The translations under genes and the position numbers were made by a program. Shown here piece by piece: positions 47,458 through 58,087 of a DNA stretch of 64,000 bases (the stretch's first letter is position 1; each line of letters opens with the position of its first letter). The notes under the pieces were generated by a model. It ran no database searches. It was not told where the DNA came from and saw only the letters and a list, made by a program, of their open reading frames with translations. The DNA is from Mycobacterium colombiense (GTDB lineage Bacteria; Actinomycetota; Actinomycetes; Mycobacteriales; Mycobacteriaceae): the NCBI RefSeq assembly GCF_001672755.1, contig NZ_LZKI01000108.1, positions 1 to 64,000 of the forward strand. Reading direction: 5' to 3'.

Positions 47458-47516
47458 TTTCCACTCGCGCCGCGACGATGCGCAGCGGAGCCGATAATAA
47501 GGAGTGGCGCAAATGA
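47454..47516 (+). CDS. 20-codon bridging mini-ORF between treS and mak
   Basis: Its ATG overlaps the treS stop (ATGA at 47454-47457) and its TGA overlaps the mak start codon (ATGA at 47513-47516). GAGGAGG lies 4-5 bases upstream of its start, and its own codons contain the AAGGAG that serves mak. The 20-residue basic peptide is not recognised. The arrangement suggests a ribosome relay from treS to mak, or it may be a remnant of a longer treS or mak end. Confidence 0.5.
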
Positions 47517-48862
47517 CTCAGCCGGCCAAGCTGCCCTGGTCTGAGTGGCTTCCACAGCAACGCTGGTACGCCGGACGCAACCGCGAACTGACCGGCGCCG
47601 AAGCGAGCGTGGTCGTCCCGCTCGACGAGGGCCTCGATCTGGTGATCGTCGATGTCGACTACGCCGACGGTTCCCGGCACCAGTACCAGGTGATTGTGCG
47701 GTGGGATGCCGCCCCGGTCTCCGAGTACAGCAACGTCGCGACCATCGGCGCCGCCGACGACCGGACCGGTTTCGACGCGATGTATGACGCCGCCGCGCCG
47801 CAGTTTCTGCTTTCGCTGATCGACTCGTCCGCCTCGCGCCGCAGCCCGTCGGGCACCGAGGTGAAATTCGCCAAGGAGCCGGATGCGGTGCTGCCGCTGG
47901 ACGCGATGGCGCACGTATCGGACGCCGAACAATCCAACACCAGCGTGATCTTCGACCGGGACGCCATCTTCAAGGTGTTCCGTCGGGTCAGCAGCGGCAT
48001 CAACCCCGACATCGAGCTGAACCGGGTGCTCGGCCGGGCCGGCAATCCGCACGTCGCACGGCTGCTGGGAACCTATGAGATGACGGGCTCGGACGGCAGC
48101 GCCGATACGGCGTGGCCGTTGGGCATGGTGACCGCGTTCGCCGCCAACGCCGCCGAGGGCTGGGCGATGGCCACCGCCAGCGTGCGCGACCTGTTCGCCG
48201 AGGGTGACTTGTACGCGTACGAGGTCGGCGGCGACTTCGCCGGTGAGTCCTACCGGCTGGGCGAGGCGGTGGCGTCGGTGCACGCCACCTTGGCAGAGAC
48301 CCTCGGCACCTCGCAGGCCGCCTTCCCGGTGGACAACGTGCTCTCGCGGCTGTCGGCGACCGTGGCCCTGGTGCCCGAGCTCAAGGAGCACGCGTCGACG
48401 ATCGAAGAGCGCTTCCAGAAGCTGGACACCGAGCAGATCACCGTGCAGCGCGTGCACGGCGATCTGCACCTGGGCCAGGTGCTGCGCACGCCGGAGCGCT
48501 GGCTGCTGATCGATTTCGAGGGCGAACCGGGGCAGCCGCTCGAGGAGCGACGCGCACCCGACTCACCGTTGCGCGACGTGGCCGGCGTGCTGCGGTCGTT
48601 CGAGTACGCCGCTTACGGTCCGCTGGTGGACCAGGCGGACGACAAGCAGTTGGCGGCGCGCGCCCGCGAATGGGTCGAGCGCAACCGCACGGCGTTCTGC
48701 GACGGCTATGCGGCCGCCTCCGGGACCGACCCGCGCGACTCGGCGCCGCTGCTGGCCGCCTACGAGCTGGACAAGGCCGTCTACGAGGCCGGCTACGAGG
48801 CGCGGCACCGGCCGGGCTGGCTGCCGATTCCGTTGCGCTCCATTGCTCGCCTGTCGGGCTAG
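47513..48862 (+). CDS. mak: Maltokinase (Mak/Pep2)
   Basis: A 449-residue aminoglycoside-phosphotransferase-like kinase that phosphorylates maltose to maltose-1-phosphate, the donor for GlgE alpha-glucan synthesis. Features are WFAGR-like [13 protein letters not shown] near the N-terminus, [18 protein letters not shown], the catalytic loop [14 protein letters not shown] (Asp base) and [17 protein letters not shown] (metal-binding Asp). The C-terminal [21 protein letters not shown] is family-typical. It corresponds to Rv0127. The start ATG lies 8 bases after AAGGAG. It forms an operon with treS and the bridging ORF. Confidence 0.96.
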   Translation: MTQPAKLPWSEWLPQQRWYAGRNRELTGAEASVVVPLDEGLDLVIVDVDYADGSRHQYQVIVRWDAAPVSEYSNVATIGAADDRTGFDAMYDAAAPQFLLSLIDSSASRRSPSGTEVKFAKEPDAVLPLDAMAHVSDAEQSNTSVIFDRDAIFKVFRRVSSGINPDIELNRVLGRAGNPHVARLLGTYEMTGSDGSADTAWPLGMVTAFAANAAEGWAMATASVRDLFAEGDLYAYEVGGDFAGESYRLGEAVASVHATLAETLGTSQAAFPVDNVLSRLSATVALVPELKEHASTIEERFQKLDTEQITVQRVHGDLHLGQVLRTPERWLLIDFEGEPGQPLEERRAPDSPLRDVAGVLRSFEYAAYGPLVDQADDKQLAARAREWVERNRTAFCDGYAAASGTDPRDSAPLLAAYELDKAVYEAGYEARHRPGWLPIPLRSIARLSG

Positions 48863-48908
48863 CTTGGCGTCCGCTGCGCGCGCCGTGGCCGTCTGGAAGC
48901 ATGTGCGT

Positions 48909-49595
48909 GTGCCGAGCGAGATATACAACAGCGAGTCGCGGTTGTCGTGGGTGCTGGCGGCGCTCGCGGGCGTGCTGGGGGCCACCGCCTTCACCCACTC
49001 CGCCGGCTACTTCGTGACCTTCATGACCGGCAACGCCCAGCGCGCGGTGCTCGGGTATTTCCGCGGCGACGTGCTGCTGTCGGCCACGGCGGGGGTGTTG
49101 ATCGTCTGCTTCGTCGCGGGCGTGGTGGTCGCCTCGGTCTGTCGGCGGCACTTCTGGGTGGCCCACCCGCACGGCCCGACGGTGCTGACGACGTTCAGCC
49201 TGGCGGCGGCCACCGTGGCCGACGTCGTCGACGAGGGCTGGGAAGAGAATCTGCTCGACTTCGCACCAATCATGTTGGTGGCCTTCGGAATCGGCGCGTT
49301 GAACACGTCCTTCGTCAAGGACGGCGAGGTGTCGGTGCCGCTGAGCTACGTGACCGGCACGCTGGTGAAGATGGGCCAGGGGATCGAGCGCCACATCGCC
49401 GGCGGATCCACCGCGGACTGGCTGGGCTACTTCCTGCTGTTCGCCAGCTTCGCGGTGGGCGCGACGGTGGGCGGCTTCATCAGCACGCTGGTCAACGGGA
49501 CGTGGATGCTGGTGGTGGCCACCGTCGTGTGCGCTCTGACCACCGGCTACACGTATTTCCACTCCGATCGCCGGGCCCTGCTCGACGAGGCGTGA
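48909..49595 (+). CDS. DUF1275 (YoaK-like) membrane protein
   Basis: A 228-residue membrane protein with about six hydrophobic segments. It shows the DUF1275 pattern: LAGVLGATAFTHSAGYFVTFMTGNAQRAVLGYF near the start, then LIVCFVAGVVVASVC, and GALNTSFVKDGEVSVPLSYVTGTLVKMGQGIE. The function of the family is unknown; a transporter-like role is often guessed. The start is GTG 48909, with GGAAG upstream; GTG 48903 is equally possible. It occupies the Rv0128 position, between mak and fbpC, and ends at a strong bidirectional hairpin. Confidence 0.85.
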   Translation: MPSEIYNSESRLSWVLAALAGVLGATAFTHSAGYFVTFMTGNAQRAVLGYFRGDVLLSATAGVLIVCFVAGVVVASVCRRHFWVAHPHGPTVLTTFSLAAATVADVVDEGWEENLLDFAPIMLVAFGIGALNTSFVKDGEVSVPLSYVTGTLVKMGQGIERHIAGGSTADWLGYFLLFASFAVGATVGGFISTLVNGTWMLVVATVVCALTTGYTYFHSDRRALLDEA

Positions 49596-49600
49596 AAAAG

Positions 49601-49642
49601 AGCATCGGCAGTAGCGCTGACCGGTGCGCTACTGCCGATGCT
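49601..49642. terminator. Bidirectional terminator with 17-bp perfect stem
   Basis: Left arm 49601-49617 (AGCATCGGCAGTAGCGC) pairs perfectly with 49626-49642 around an 8-base loop. On the minus strand the stem is followed by CTTTTTC, which suits termination of fbpC; on the plus strand it follows the DUF1275 stop directly. Confidence 0.9.
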
Positions 49643-49652
49643 GGCTTTGGCC

Positions 49653-50684
<1,032 letters not shown>

Positions 50685-50911
50685 CTACCCATCCCAACTT
50701 TCATCTGCCGCATGGTGCGGTCGAATCTGTTCTCGGGGAGTGAAACACAGCGAGAGGGCCGAATTCGGTTGTCGCGGCCGGGATACCAGATCGCGGTTAG
50801 CTAACGATTGGGCCTCGCCCGGAAATCGTCACGGTCGGGTCACGATCGGCTCTCGAACCATGCGCCCATCTTGCGATGCGCTAACGCATGCGCTATCGCA
50901 TTCGCAACGTG

Positions 50912-51730
50912 TCAGGCGACCAGACGGCGCAAAAGCGTTGATGCCGTGGCGATTCCGAGCACGGCGGCCACCAACAGCACGACGATGTCCGCAGGGTTGA
51001 AGGGCGTGCCGATCAGGAGCGCCCGCAGCGCGTTCACCTCGTAACTGAGTGGGTTGACCTTACTCAGCACGTGCAGCCACGCCGGCATGATGTCGACCGG
51101 ATACAGCGCGTTGGACGCGAAGAACAGCGGCATGGTGATCGCCTGGCCGATGCCCATCAGGCGGTCGCGGCTGCGCACCAGGCCGGCCAGCGTCATCGAC
51201 AGGCAGGCGAAGAACGCGGCGCCGAGCATGACGATGGCCATCGCCGCCACGATCCGCAGCGGATTGACCGTCAAGCCGACACCCATCACGTACGCCAGTG
51301 CCAGCACCCCGACCACCTGGGCCACCGAACGGACCCCGGCGGCAAACGCCTTGCCGGTGATCAACGCCGACGCCGGAGCGGGCGTCACCATGAGTTTGGC
51401 CAGCACGCCGGCGTCCCGGTCCCAAATGATCTGTATGCCATAGAAAATGGAGATGAACAGTGCCGACTGGGCGATGATCCCCGGCGCCAGAAACGCCAGA
51501 TACGACACGGACCCGGTGGGGATGACATGGAGGTGGCTGAACGTGGTCCCGAAGATCAACAGCCACAGCGCGGGCTGCACCATCCGGGTGACCAGCTCGG
51601 TCCTGTCGTGTTGCAGCTTCTGCAGTTCGACGATCGCGAATGCTCCGATGCGACTGCACAGCGCGTTGACTCGTTGCCAGCCGCGCGGGGCGCGAATCAG
51701 CGTGCCCGCCAGCCCGCTATCAACCGACAC
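50912..51730 (-). CDS. ABC-2 type exporter permease (DrrB-like)
   Basis: A 272-residue membrane protein with six predicted helices and the ABC-2 pattern (MVQPALWLLIFGTTF, LAFLAPGIIAQSALFISIFYGIQIIWDRDAGVLAKLMVTPAP, then MPLFFASNALYPVDIMPAWLHVLSKVNPLSYEVNALRALL). With the ATPase it forms an efflux pump of the daunorubicin/multidrug (DrrAB) type; the substrate is unknown. The start is GTG 51730 (MSVDSGLAGTL), overlapping the ATPase gene end by 11 bases; a longer frame upstream lies within that gene. It is the last gene of the MarR-ATPase-permease operon. Confidence 0.92.
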   Translation of the reverse strand: MSVDSGLAGTLIRAPRGWQRVNALCSRIGAFAIVELQKLQHDRTELVTRMVQPALWLLIFGTTFSHLHVIPTGSVSYLAFLAPGIIAQSALFISIFYGIQIIWDRDAGVLAKLMVTPAPASALITGKAFAAGVRSVAQVVGVLALAYVMGVGLTVNPLRIVAAMAIVMLGAAFFACLSMTLAGLVRSRDRLMGIGQAITMPLFFASNALYPVDIMPAWLHVLSKVNPLSYEVNALRALLIGTPFNPADIVVLLVAAVLGIATASTLLRRLVA

Positions 51731-52550
51731 GGCGCGCCACCTTTCTGCTGGAACGGATTTCGCGAATGGACCCGTTGGCTTCCGATGAATCTTCCTCGTC
51801 GTCCAGGCCGGATGCCGCGTAGTGGCGGAACACATCCTCGAGCGTGGCCGTCGGCGATACCGTGGCCTTCAACTTGTCGGGGGTGCCGACGGCACGCAGC
51901 CGGCCGCGGTGCATCAGGGCTACCCGGTCGCACAGCGCGTCGGCTTCTTCCATGTAGTGGGTGGTCAGCAGCACGGTCATGCCGAACTGCGCCTGCATCT
52001 TTTGCACCTGGGCCCACACCCCGTCGCGCGCGATGGGATCCAGGCCGACGGTCGGTTCGTCGAGCACCAGCAGCGACGGGCGGTTGACCAGCGCCTGCGC
52101 CACCTCGAGGCGGCGCACCATGCCACCGGAGTAGGACGACGCCAGCCGGTCGGCCACGTCGATGAGGTCCATCGCGGCCAGCGCCTGATCGACGCGGTCG
52201 GCGCGCTCGTTGCGGGGCACCCCGTACAGCCGCGCGAACCACTGCACGTTCTGCCGTCCCGTCAGGGCGGGTTCGATCGAAAGCTGTTGCGGCACATACC
52301 CGATGTTGCTTCTGATGTCGGTGGTCCGGCGGCGCGCGTCCATCCCGAAAATGCGCAGTTCGCCGTGCTGCACCGGGGTCAGTGTGGTCAGCATCCGGAC
52401 CATGGTCGTCTTCCCGGCGCCGTTGGGTCCGAGCAGGCCCATGGTTTCACCGGGCCGGACCTGCAGTGTCACGTCGTCGACGGCGGTGAACTGGCCATAG
52501 CGATAAGTCAGGTTGCGGCCGTCGACCGCCATCGGCAGCGACCCGCTCAT
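51720..52550 (-). CDS. ABC exporter ATPase (DrrA-like)
   Basis: A 276-residue ABC ATPase. It has Walker A (GLLGPNGAGKTTMVRML), the Q-loop region (NIGYVPQQLSIEPALTGRQN), the signature SSYSGGMVRRLEVAQAL, Walker B (LLVLDEPTVGLDP) and the switch His (LLTTHYMEEADALCDRV). The C-terminal tail is the usual DrrA/CcmA kind (LEDVFRHYAASG). It powers the adjacent permease. The ATG overlaps the MarR stop by four bases (ATGA), so regulator and pump are co-translated. Confidence 0.95.
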   Translation of the reverse strand: MSGSLPMAVDGRNLTYRYGQFTAVDDVTLQVRPGETMGLLGPNGAGKTTMVRMLTTLTPVQHGELRIFGMDARRRTTDIRSNIGYVPQQLSIEPALTGRQNVQWFARLYGVPRNERADRVDQALAAMDLIDVADRLASSYSGGMVRRLEVAQALVNRPSLLVLDEPTVGLDPIARDGVWAQVQKMQAQFGMTVLLTTHYMEEADALCDRVALMHRGRLRAVGTPDKLKATVSPTATLEDVFRHYAASGLDDEEDSSEANGSIREIRSSRKVARRVG

Positions 52551-52999
52551 GATCGCCGCTCCCGCAGTTTCTGGGTCATCGTGTCGAGGACCTCCAATCC
52601 TTTTGTCAAAGTCTCGATCTGGTCGTCGTCGAGCTCGTCGATCACCTCGGAGAGCAATGCCCGCCGGGTGGCGCGGGATGCGTCGACGATCTGCTGGGCG
52701 GGCTCGGCGAGCCGGAGTTGGCACACCCGGCGGTCGGTGTCGCCCGCCGCACGCAGCAGCAGCCCGCCGGACACCAGCTTGGTGACCAGGGTCGAGGCGG
52801 TGTTGGCCACCAGCCCGAGCTCGGCGGCAGCGGCGCTGACCGAGATCCCCGGCCGGCGCCCGACCAGCCACAGCAGCTCGGACTGCGACTCGGAAAGCCG
52901 CGACGACTCGAACCCACGGCCGGCCGACCTGCGGAGTTGCCGGCGGAACCTGCCGACCACACCGAACAGCTCGCCCGCCACATCAGTGCGTGATTTCAT
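52547..52999 (-). CDS. MarR family transcriptional regulator
   Basis: A 150-residue winged-helix regulator with the MarR layout. The dimer helix is followed by the DNA-binding core (SESQSELLWLVGRRPGISVSAAAAELGLVANTASTLVTKLVSGGLLLRAAGDTDRRVCQLRLAEPA) and long C-terminal helices. The wing motif DTDRR is typical. It is the first gene of the operon with the ABC exporter and should control it in response to a drug or metabolite. ATG 52999 is used; a GTG two codons upstream is possible. The 67 bp between it and the phosphoesterase gene hold no obvious palindrome. Confidence 0.92.
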   Translation of the reverse strand: MKSRTDVAGELFGVVGRFRRQLRRSAGRGFESSRLSESQSELLWLVGRRPGISVSAAAAELGLVANTASTLVTKLVSGGLLLRAAGDTDRRVCQLRLAEPAQQIVDASRATRRALLSEVIDELDDDQIETLTKGLEVLDTMTQKLRERRS

Positions 53000-53066
53000 A
53001 TGCACCCATAATACCTCTGTAGCCGAGCTATCTATGTGGGGAAGCTATGTGGCAGGTATGTACCCG

Positions 53067-53968
<902 letters not shown>

Positions 53969-54001
53969 CGGCTCCTGGCGTTGAGGAAGGGGAGGGGGCA
54001 G

Positions 54002-54616
54002 ATGTCCTCTATCGAAACTGATCGCAGCGCGCCGACGGTGACGCTGTGGCTGGACCCGGTGTGTCCGTTCTCGTGGAACACCGCACGGTGGCTGCGTGCG
54101 GTTGCCGAGACGACCGGGCAGTCGATCGATTGGCGGCTGATGAGCCTGGCGATTCTCAACGAGGGTCGCGAACTGCCGCCCGCGCAGGAGGCCCGCATGC
54201 GGGACTCGCGGCAAATCGGTCGGCTGATGGCCGCCGTAGCGGGCGAGCATGGCGCCCAGGGTTGGGCCACCGCGTATTTCGCCTTCGGCGAGCGGTACTT
54301 CGACCGCTCAGAACCCGTCAGCGCCAACCTCGTCGCGCAGGTCTTGATGGCGGCCGGGGCCCGCGGCGCCACGGCGGCGGCGGTCTCGGACGCATCCCTG
54401 GACGACCTCATCCGGACCCAACATGAGGCCGGCCAACGGGCGCTGGGTGAGACCGGGGGCAGCCCGATACTGCGGATCGGCGAACACACCTTCTTCGGGC
54501 CGGTGCTCACCGCGTTGCCGGATGCGCAGGCCGCGACCGCCGTGTTCGATGCGGTCGCAACGTTGGCCGCAACTCCGCAGTTCGCCCAGCTGCAACGGCC
54601 GCGCACCGCGGCCTAG
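54002..54616 (+). CDS. DsbA family (FrnE-like) thiol oxidoreductase
   Basis: A 204-residue thioredoxin-fold protein with a helical insertion, DsbA/FrnE-like. It begins VTLWLDPVCPFSWNTARWL, where the redox site would be CPFSW (a single Cys with Ser in place of the second Cys), so it is CxxS-type. A cis-Pro segment GGSPILRIGEHTFFGPVL is present. It may isomerise or transfer thiols or act glutathione-transferase-like. It lies 33 bp after the CstR-like gene; AGGGGAGGGG precedes the ATG. The neighbouring repressor suggests a role in reactive sulfur or thiol stress. Confidence 0.87.
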   Translation: MSSIETDRSAPTVTLWLDPVCPFSWNTARWLRAVAETTGQSIDWRLMSLAILNEGRELPPAQEARMRDSRQIGRLMAAVAGEHGAQGWATAYFAFGERYFDRSEPVSANLVAQVLMAAGARGATAAAVSDASLDDLIRTQHEAGQRALGETGGSPILRIGEHTFFGPVLTALPDAQAATAVFDAVATLAATPQFAQLQRPRTAA

Positions 54617-54658
54617 CCAGGCATGCGGCGACATCAACGCTGAAATGAGGAGGAAATA

Positions 54659-55060
54659 ATGACATCGGAATTGAGCACCACGCTGCACACCTCGTTCGAG
54701 GATGCGGTGGATCGGACCACAAAAGCTCTGGCGGATCAGGGTTTTGGCGTGCTGACCACGATCGACGTGAAGGCCACGCTGAAGCAGAAGCTCGGCGAGG
54801 AGATGGAGAACTATCTGATCCTGGGCGCGTGCAACCCGGTGCTGGCGCATCGCGCGCTGGGCGCCCACCGCCAGATCGGCCAGTTATTGCCGTGCAACGT
54901 GGTGGTGCGGTCCGATCCCGCCGGCGATGCGGATGCGGTTCTGATCGAGGCGATGGACCCCCAACTCATGGTCAAGGTCACCGGCGAGCAGGCCGCTCTG
55001 CAAGAGGTCGCCGACCAGGCCACCGCCAAGCTGCAAGCCGCTATCGGCGCGCTCGGATAA
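54659..55060 (+). CDS. DUF302 protein
   Basis: A 133-residue DUF302 family protein. It has the pattern TTLHTSFEDAVDRTTKALADQGFGVLTTIDVKATLKQKLGEEMENYLILGACNPVLAHRALGAHRQIGQLLPCNVVVRSD. Function is unknown; genes of this family often sit with CsoR/CstR repressors, sulfur-transfer proteins and DsbA-like proteins. GAGGAGG immediately precedes the ATG. It is the last gene of the 53.66-55.06 kb operon. Confidence 0.92.
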   Translation: MTSELSTTLHTSFEDAVDRTTKALADQGFGVLTTIDVKATLKQKLGEEMENYLILGACNPVLAHRALGAHRQIGQLLPCNVVVRSDPAGDADAVLIEAMDPQLMVKVTGEQAALQEVADQATAKLQAAIGALG

Positions 55061-55087
55061 GTGTCGGGGCCGCGACGGTAGGCAGCG

Positions 55088-55261
55088 CTAACCGCGCTCG
55101 CTACGGGCTTCGGCGCCCGACTCACCGGCGTCGAAAGAATCGTCGGAACCCGCCGCGCCCACATACGAGCCGTCTTCCTCTCCCGCGGCGGCGCGGGACT
55201 GAGTCTGGTGCGTCTCAGCGTCCACGTCTTCCTCGGCCTTATGGCCCTTGTGATCTGACAT
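55088..55261 (-). CDS. Small acidic hydrophilic protein (57 aa)
   Basis: A 57-residue, highly acidic, Gly/Ser/Ala/Glu-rich protein (MSDHKGHKAEEDVDAETHQTQ at the start), predicted to be disordered. AAGGAAG lies 6 bases upstream of the ATG (55259-55261). The opposite frames do not give better proteins. No family is recognised. It resembles small acidic mycobacterial stress-type proteins in composition only. It is convergent with the DUF302 gene. Confidence 0.65.
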   Translation of the reverse strand: MSDHKGHKAEEDVDAETHQTQSRAAAGEEDGSYVGAAGSDDSFDAGESGAEARSERG

Positions 55262-55486
55262 GCTGGCTTCCTTTTCTGTGGAGGTCCCCGGGGGGATTCC
55301 CGCGACGGCTCGCGTGAAACGAGCCCGGACGGCCAGCGCGCCAACCTCGATCAGTGCCGGATTGAATTCGGCTCGGTGACTTCTACCCACGAGAGCCCCA
55401 GGCGGACGAGCCGGCGCGTCGCCCGGATGGCCGGCGCGTGGACGCCCGGCGCTATTGTTAGCAGCCGGAACCAAGGAGAAACCTCA

Positions 55487-55942
55487 ATGCGCACCTTCGA
55501 ATCAGTCACCGAACTTGCCGCCGCCGCGGGCGAACCCCTCGGGCACAGCGACTGGGTCACCATCACCCAGGAAGACGTCAACCTGTTCGCCGATGCGACC
55601 GGCGATCACCAGTGGATCCACGTCGATCCGGAGCGGGCCGCGTCGGGTCCGTTCGGCAAGACCATCGCCCACGGTTTCATGACCTTGGCGTTGCTGCCGC
55701 GGCTGCAGCACCAGATCTATACGGTCAACGGCATCAAGCTCGCAATCAACTACGGCCTCAACAAGGTTCGCTTCCCCGCCCCGGTCCCGGTCGGCTCTCG
55801 GGTGCGTGCGCAGAGTTCGTTGCTCAGCGTCGACGACGTGGGCAACGGCGCCGTGCAGGCGACGATCTCGACCACCGTCGAGATTGACGGTTCGGCCAAG
55901 CCGGCGTGCGTGGCCGAAAGCGTGGTTCGTTTCGTCGCCTGA
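55487..55942 (+). CDS. htdZ: (R)-specific enoyl-CoA hydratase HtdZ
   Basis: A 151-residue single-hotdog MaoC-like hydratase, the same length as M. tuberculosis HtdZ (Rv0130). The hydratase-2 motif is in VNLFADATGDHQWIHVDPERAASGPFGKTIAHGFMTLALLP, with the catalytic Asp and His near 40 and 45. It hydrates trans-2-enoyl-CoA to (R)-3-hydroxyacyl-CoA in lipid metabolism. The start ATG follows AAGGAG. It is convergent with fadE1 (5-bp gap). Confidence 0.96.
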   Translation: MRTFESVTELAAAAGEPLGHSDWVTITQEDVNLFADATGDHQWIHVDPERAASGPFGKTIAHGFMTLALLPRLQHQIYTVNGIKLAINYGLNKVRFPAPVPVGSRVRAQSSLLSVDDVGNGAVQATISTTVEIDGSAKPACVAESVVRFVA

Positions 55943-55946
55943 CGCC

Positions 55947-57293
55947 CTAGAACTCGGCGACCGCGTGTTCCAGCCGCTCGGCCAGTCGTGCCTGCGCCTC
56001 GGCGCGCCGGGTCGGGATGTGGGCTGACGGGAAAGGCGTTGTCACCGGCTCGTATTCACGCAGCGTCCGGCGGGCGACCGTCATCTTGTGCAGCTCGGTG
56101 GCACCGTCGGCGATGCCCAGCGACTCGGCGGCCACCAGCATCTTGACGAACGGCATCTCGTCGGAGACGCCCAGCGCGCCGTGCAGGTGCAGGGCGCGTT
56201 GCGCGACGTCGTGCAGCACTTGGGGCATCGCGACTTTCACGGCCGCGATGTCACGGCGCACCTTTTGATAGTCATCGTGCTTGTCGATCAACCAGGCGGT
56301 GCGCAGCACCAGCAGCCGGAACTGCTCGATCTGTATCCAGCTGTCGGCGATCTTTTCCTGCGTCATCTGGAAGTCGGAGAGGTGGCCATGCCTGGTCTTG
56401 CGTGACACGGCGCGTTCGCACATCATGTCAAAGGCCTTGCGCGCCAGGGCGATCGTGCGCATCGCATGGTGTATGCGGCCGCCGCCCAGGCGGGTCTGCG
56501 CGATCATGAACGCCGCACCCTCGCCGCCGAGCACGTGATCGGCGGGCACCCGGACGTCGTTGTAACGGACGTACCCATGCGAACCGTGCTTGGACTCGCC
56601 GCCCACCCCGACGTTGCGGATGATCTCGATCCCCGGCGTCTCGCCCGGAACGATGAAGAGCGACATCTTCTCGTACGTGCGGGCGTCGGGCTTGGTCACC
56701 GCCATGACGATGAAGAACGACGCATGCCTGGCGTTGCTGGAGAACCACTTCTCCCCGTTGATGACCCAGTCGTCCCCGTCGCGGGTCGCGCTCGTCACGA
56801 ACATCCCCGGATCCGAACCGCCCTGCGGTTCGGTCATCGAGTAGCACGAGGTGATCTCGCCGTCCAGCAACGGCTGCAGGTAGCGGGCCTTTTGTTCGTC
56901 GGTGCCGAACAGCGCGAGGATCTCGGCGTTGCCGGAATCCGGTGCCTGGCAGCCGAACACCGAAGGCGCCCAACGGGAGCGCCCGAGGATTTCGTTGAGC
57001 AGCGCGAGTTTGACCTGGCCGAAGCCCTGACCACCGAGCTCGGGGCGCAGGTGCGCGGCCCACAGACCCTGGTCCTTCACCTGCTGCTGCAAGGGCCGCA
57101 GGATGGCCATCATCTCGGGGTTCTTCTTGTCGTAGGGATCGAGGGCGACCAGGTCGAGCGGTTCCAGCTCTTCGGTCATGAATTTTGCGACCCAGTCCAG
57201 CTTTGCCTGGTATTCGGGGTCCGTTTCGAAGTCCCACACGATGGCCGACCAATCCCCGGCGCAACGCCGCGCCGGACTCGTTGATGAAGCCAT
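55947..57293 (-). CDS. fadE1: Acyl-CoA dehydrogenase FadE1
   Basis: A 448-residue acyl-CoA dehydrogenase (Rv0131c, 447 residues). It shows CYSMTEPQGGSDPGMFVTSATRDGDDWVINGEKWFSSNA (FAD/substrate loop), RVPADHVLGGEGAAFMIAQTRLGGGRIHHAMRTIALARKAFDMM, and LHLHGALGVSDEMPFVKML in the C-terminal helical domain. It removes hydrogen from acyl-CoA in beta-oxidation. The length match favours ATG 57293, but the conserved part begins at VWDFETDPEYQ, so GTG 57239 is possible. Neither start has a strong ribosome-binding site. Confidence 0.95.
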   Translation of the reverse strand: MASSTSPARRCAGDWSAIVWDFETDPEYQAKLDWVAKFMTEELEPLDLVALDPYDKKNPEMMAILRPLQQQVKDQGLWAAHLRPELGGQGFGQVKLALLNEILGRSRWAPSVFGCQAPDSGNAEILALFGTDEQKARYLQPLLDGEITSCYSMTEPQGGSDPGMFVTSATRDGDDWVINGEKWFSSNARHASFFIVMAVTKPDARTYEKMSLFIVPGETPGIEIIRNVGVGGESKHGSHGYVRYNDVRVPADHVLGGEGAAFMIAQTRLGGGRIHHAMRTIALARKAFDMMCERAVSRKTRHGHLSDFQMTQEKIADSWIQIEQFRLLVLRTAWLIDKHDDYQKVRRDIAAVKVAMPQVLHDVAQRALHLHGALGVSDEMPFVKMLVAAESLGIADGATELHKMTVARRTLREYEPVTTPFPSAHIPTRRAEAQARLAERLEHAVAEF

Positions 57294-57335
57294 CCCATCC
57301 TAGAGCGGGGCGTTCACCCCGGTTCCGGCAAGGAC

Positions 57336-58037
57336 CTATTCGTGCTCGCCCCGGGTGTCGATGATCCGTTGGGCGATGTCGACCAGTTTCATCTGGTTCT
57401 CCTGCGAGAGCATCCGGAGCAGTTCGAAGGCCCGCACGTCGTCCACGCCGAAGCGTTCCATGATGATGCCCTTGGCCTGACCGATCCGGTCTCGCGTCGA
57501 CACCGCCGAATACAGTTGTTCCGCATGGCTTCCCGCCAGGATCGCCGCGGCGGCGTGCGCGGCGAACACCGAGCCGATGGTCTCGGCTTCGGTGTCCCAC
57601 GCATTGGCTCGATGGCTGAACAGATTCAGTGCGCCGGCCGTGCGGTCCGCCGTATACAGCTTGAACGACATGCTGCTGAGCACGCCGAGCTCTACCGCCG
57701 CGGGCGCGTACTTGGGCCAGCGCGGCTCGTTGCGCAGGTCATCGCTGCGCACGATCGTCTCTTGCAGGGCGGCCTCGGCGCAGGGCCCCTCACCGAAGTC
57801 CTGCTGCAGCTTGTCGAGCTGCGCCGCCAGGTCTTCGGTGTCGCCCAGCGATTCGAACTCGCCGCCCCTTTTCACCAGCAGCACGCCCGCGACGTCGGCG
57901 CCCGGTATCACCTCCACCGCCATCGCGGTCACCTCGGCCAGCACCTGCCCGAGGCTGCGCGGTGCGGCGATCCCGCGGGCCAGCTCGGCCATCCGCACGG
58001 CCAGTTCGTGGTGGGAGCCCGGGTCTGAAACATCCAT
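57336..58037 (-). CDS. GAF-ANTAR regulator
   Basis: A 233-residue two-domain protein. An N-terminal GAF domain (about 20-165) contains GADVAGVLLVKRGGEFESLGDTEDLAAQLDKLQQDFGEGPC. A C-terminal ANTAR RNA-binding domain (about 170-228) reads TRDRIGQAKGIIMERFGVDDVRAFELLRMLSQENQMKLVDIAQRII. ANTAR proteins bind paired hairpins in mRNA leaders and prevent termination; in mycobacteria the related Rv1626-type regulators act on lipid and redox genes. It sits between fadE1 and fgd2, where M. tuberculosis has no such gene. The start at 58037 is tentative; a GTP-less longer frame adds six residues. Confidence 0.9.
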   Translation of the reverse strand: MDVSDPGSHHELAVRMAELARGIAAPRSLGQVLAEVTAMAVEVIPGADVAGVLLVKRGGEFESLGDTEDLAAQLDKLQQDFGEGPCAEAALQETIVRSDDLRNEPRWPKYAPAAVELGVLSSMSFKLYTADRTAGALNLFSHRANAWDTEAETIGSVFAAHAAAAILAGSHAEQLYSAVSTRDRIGQAKGIIMERFGVDDVRAFELLRMLSQENQMKLVDIAQRIIDTRGEHE

Positions 58038-58087
58038 AGGACCCCGATTGTGCATGATCTGGCTACTGTGCGTAACCCACGCGGCGT

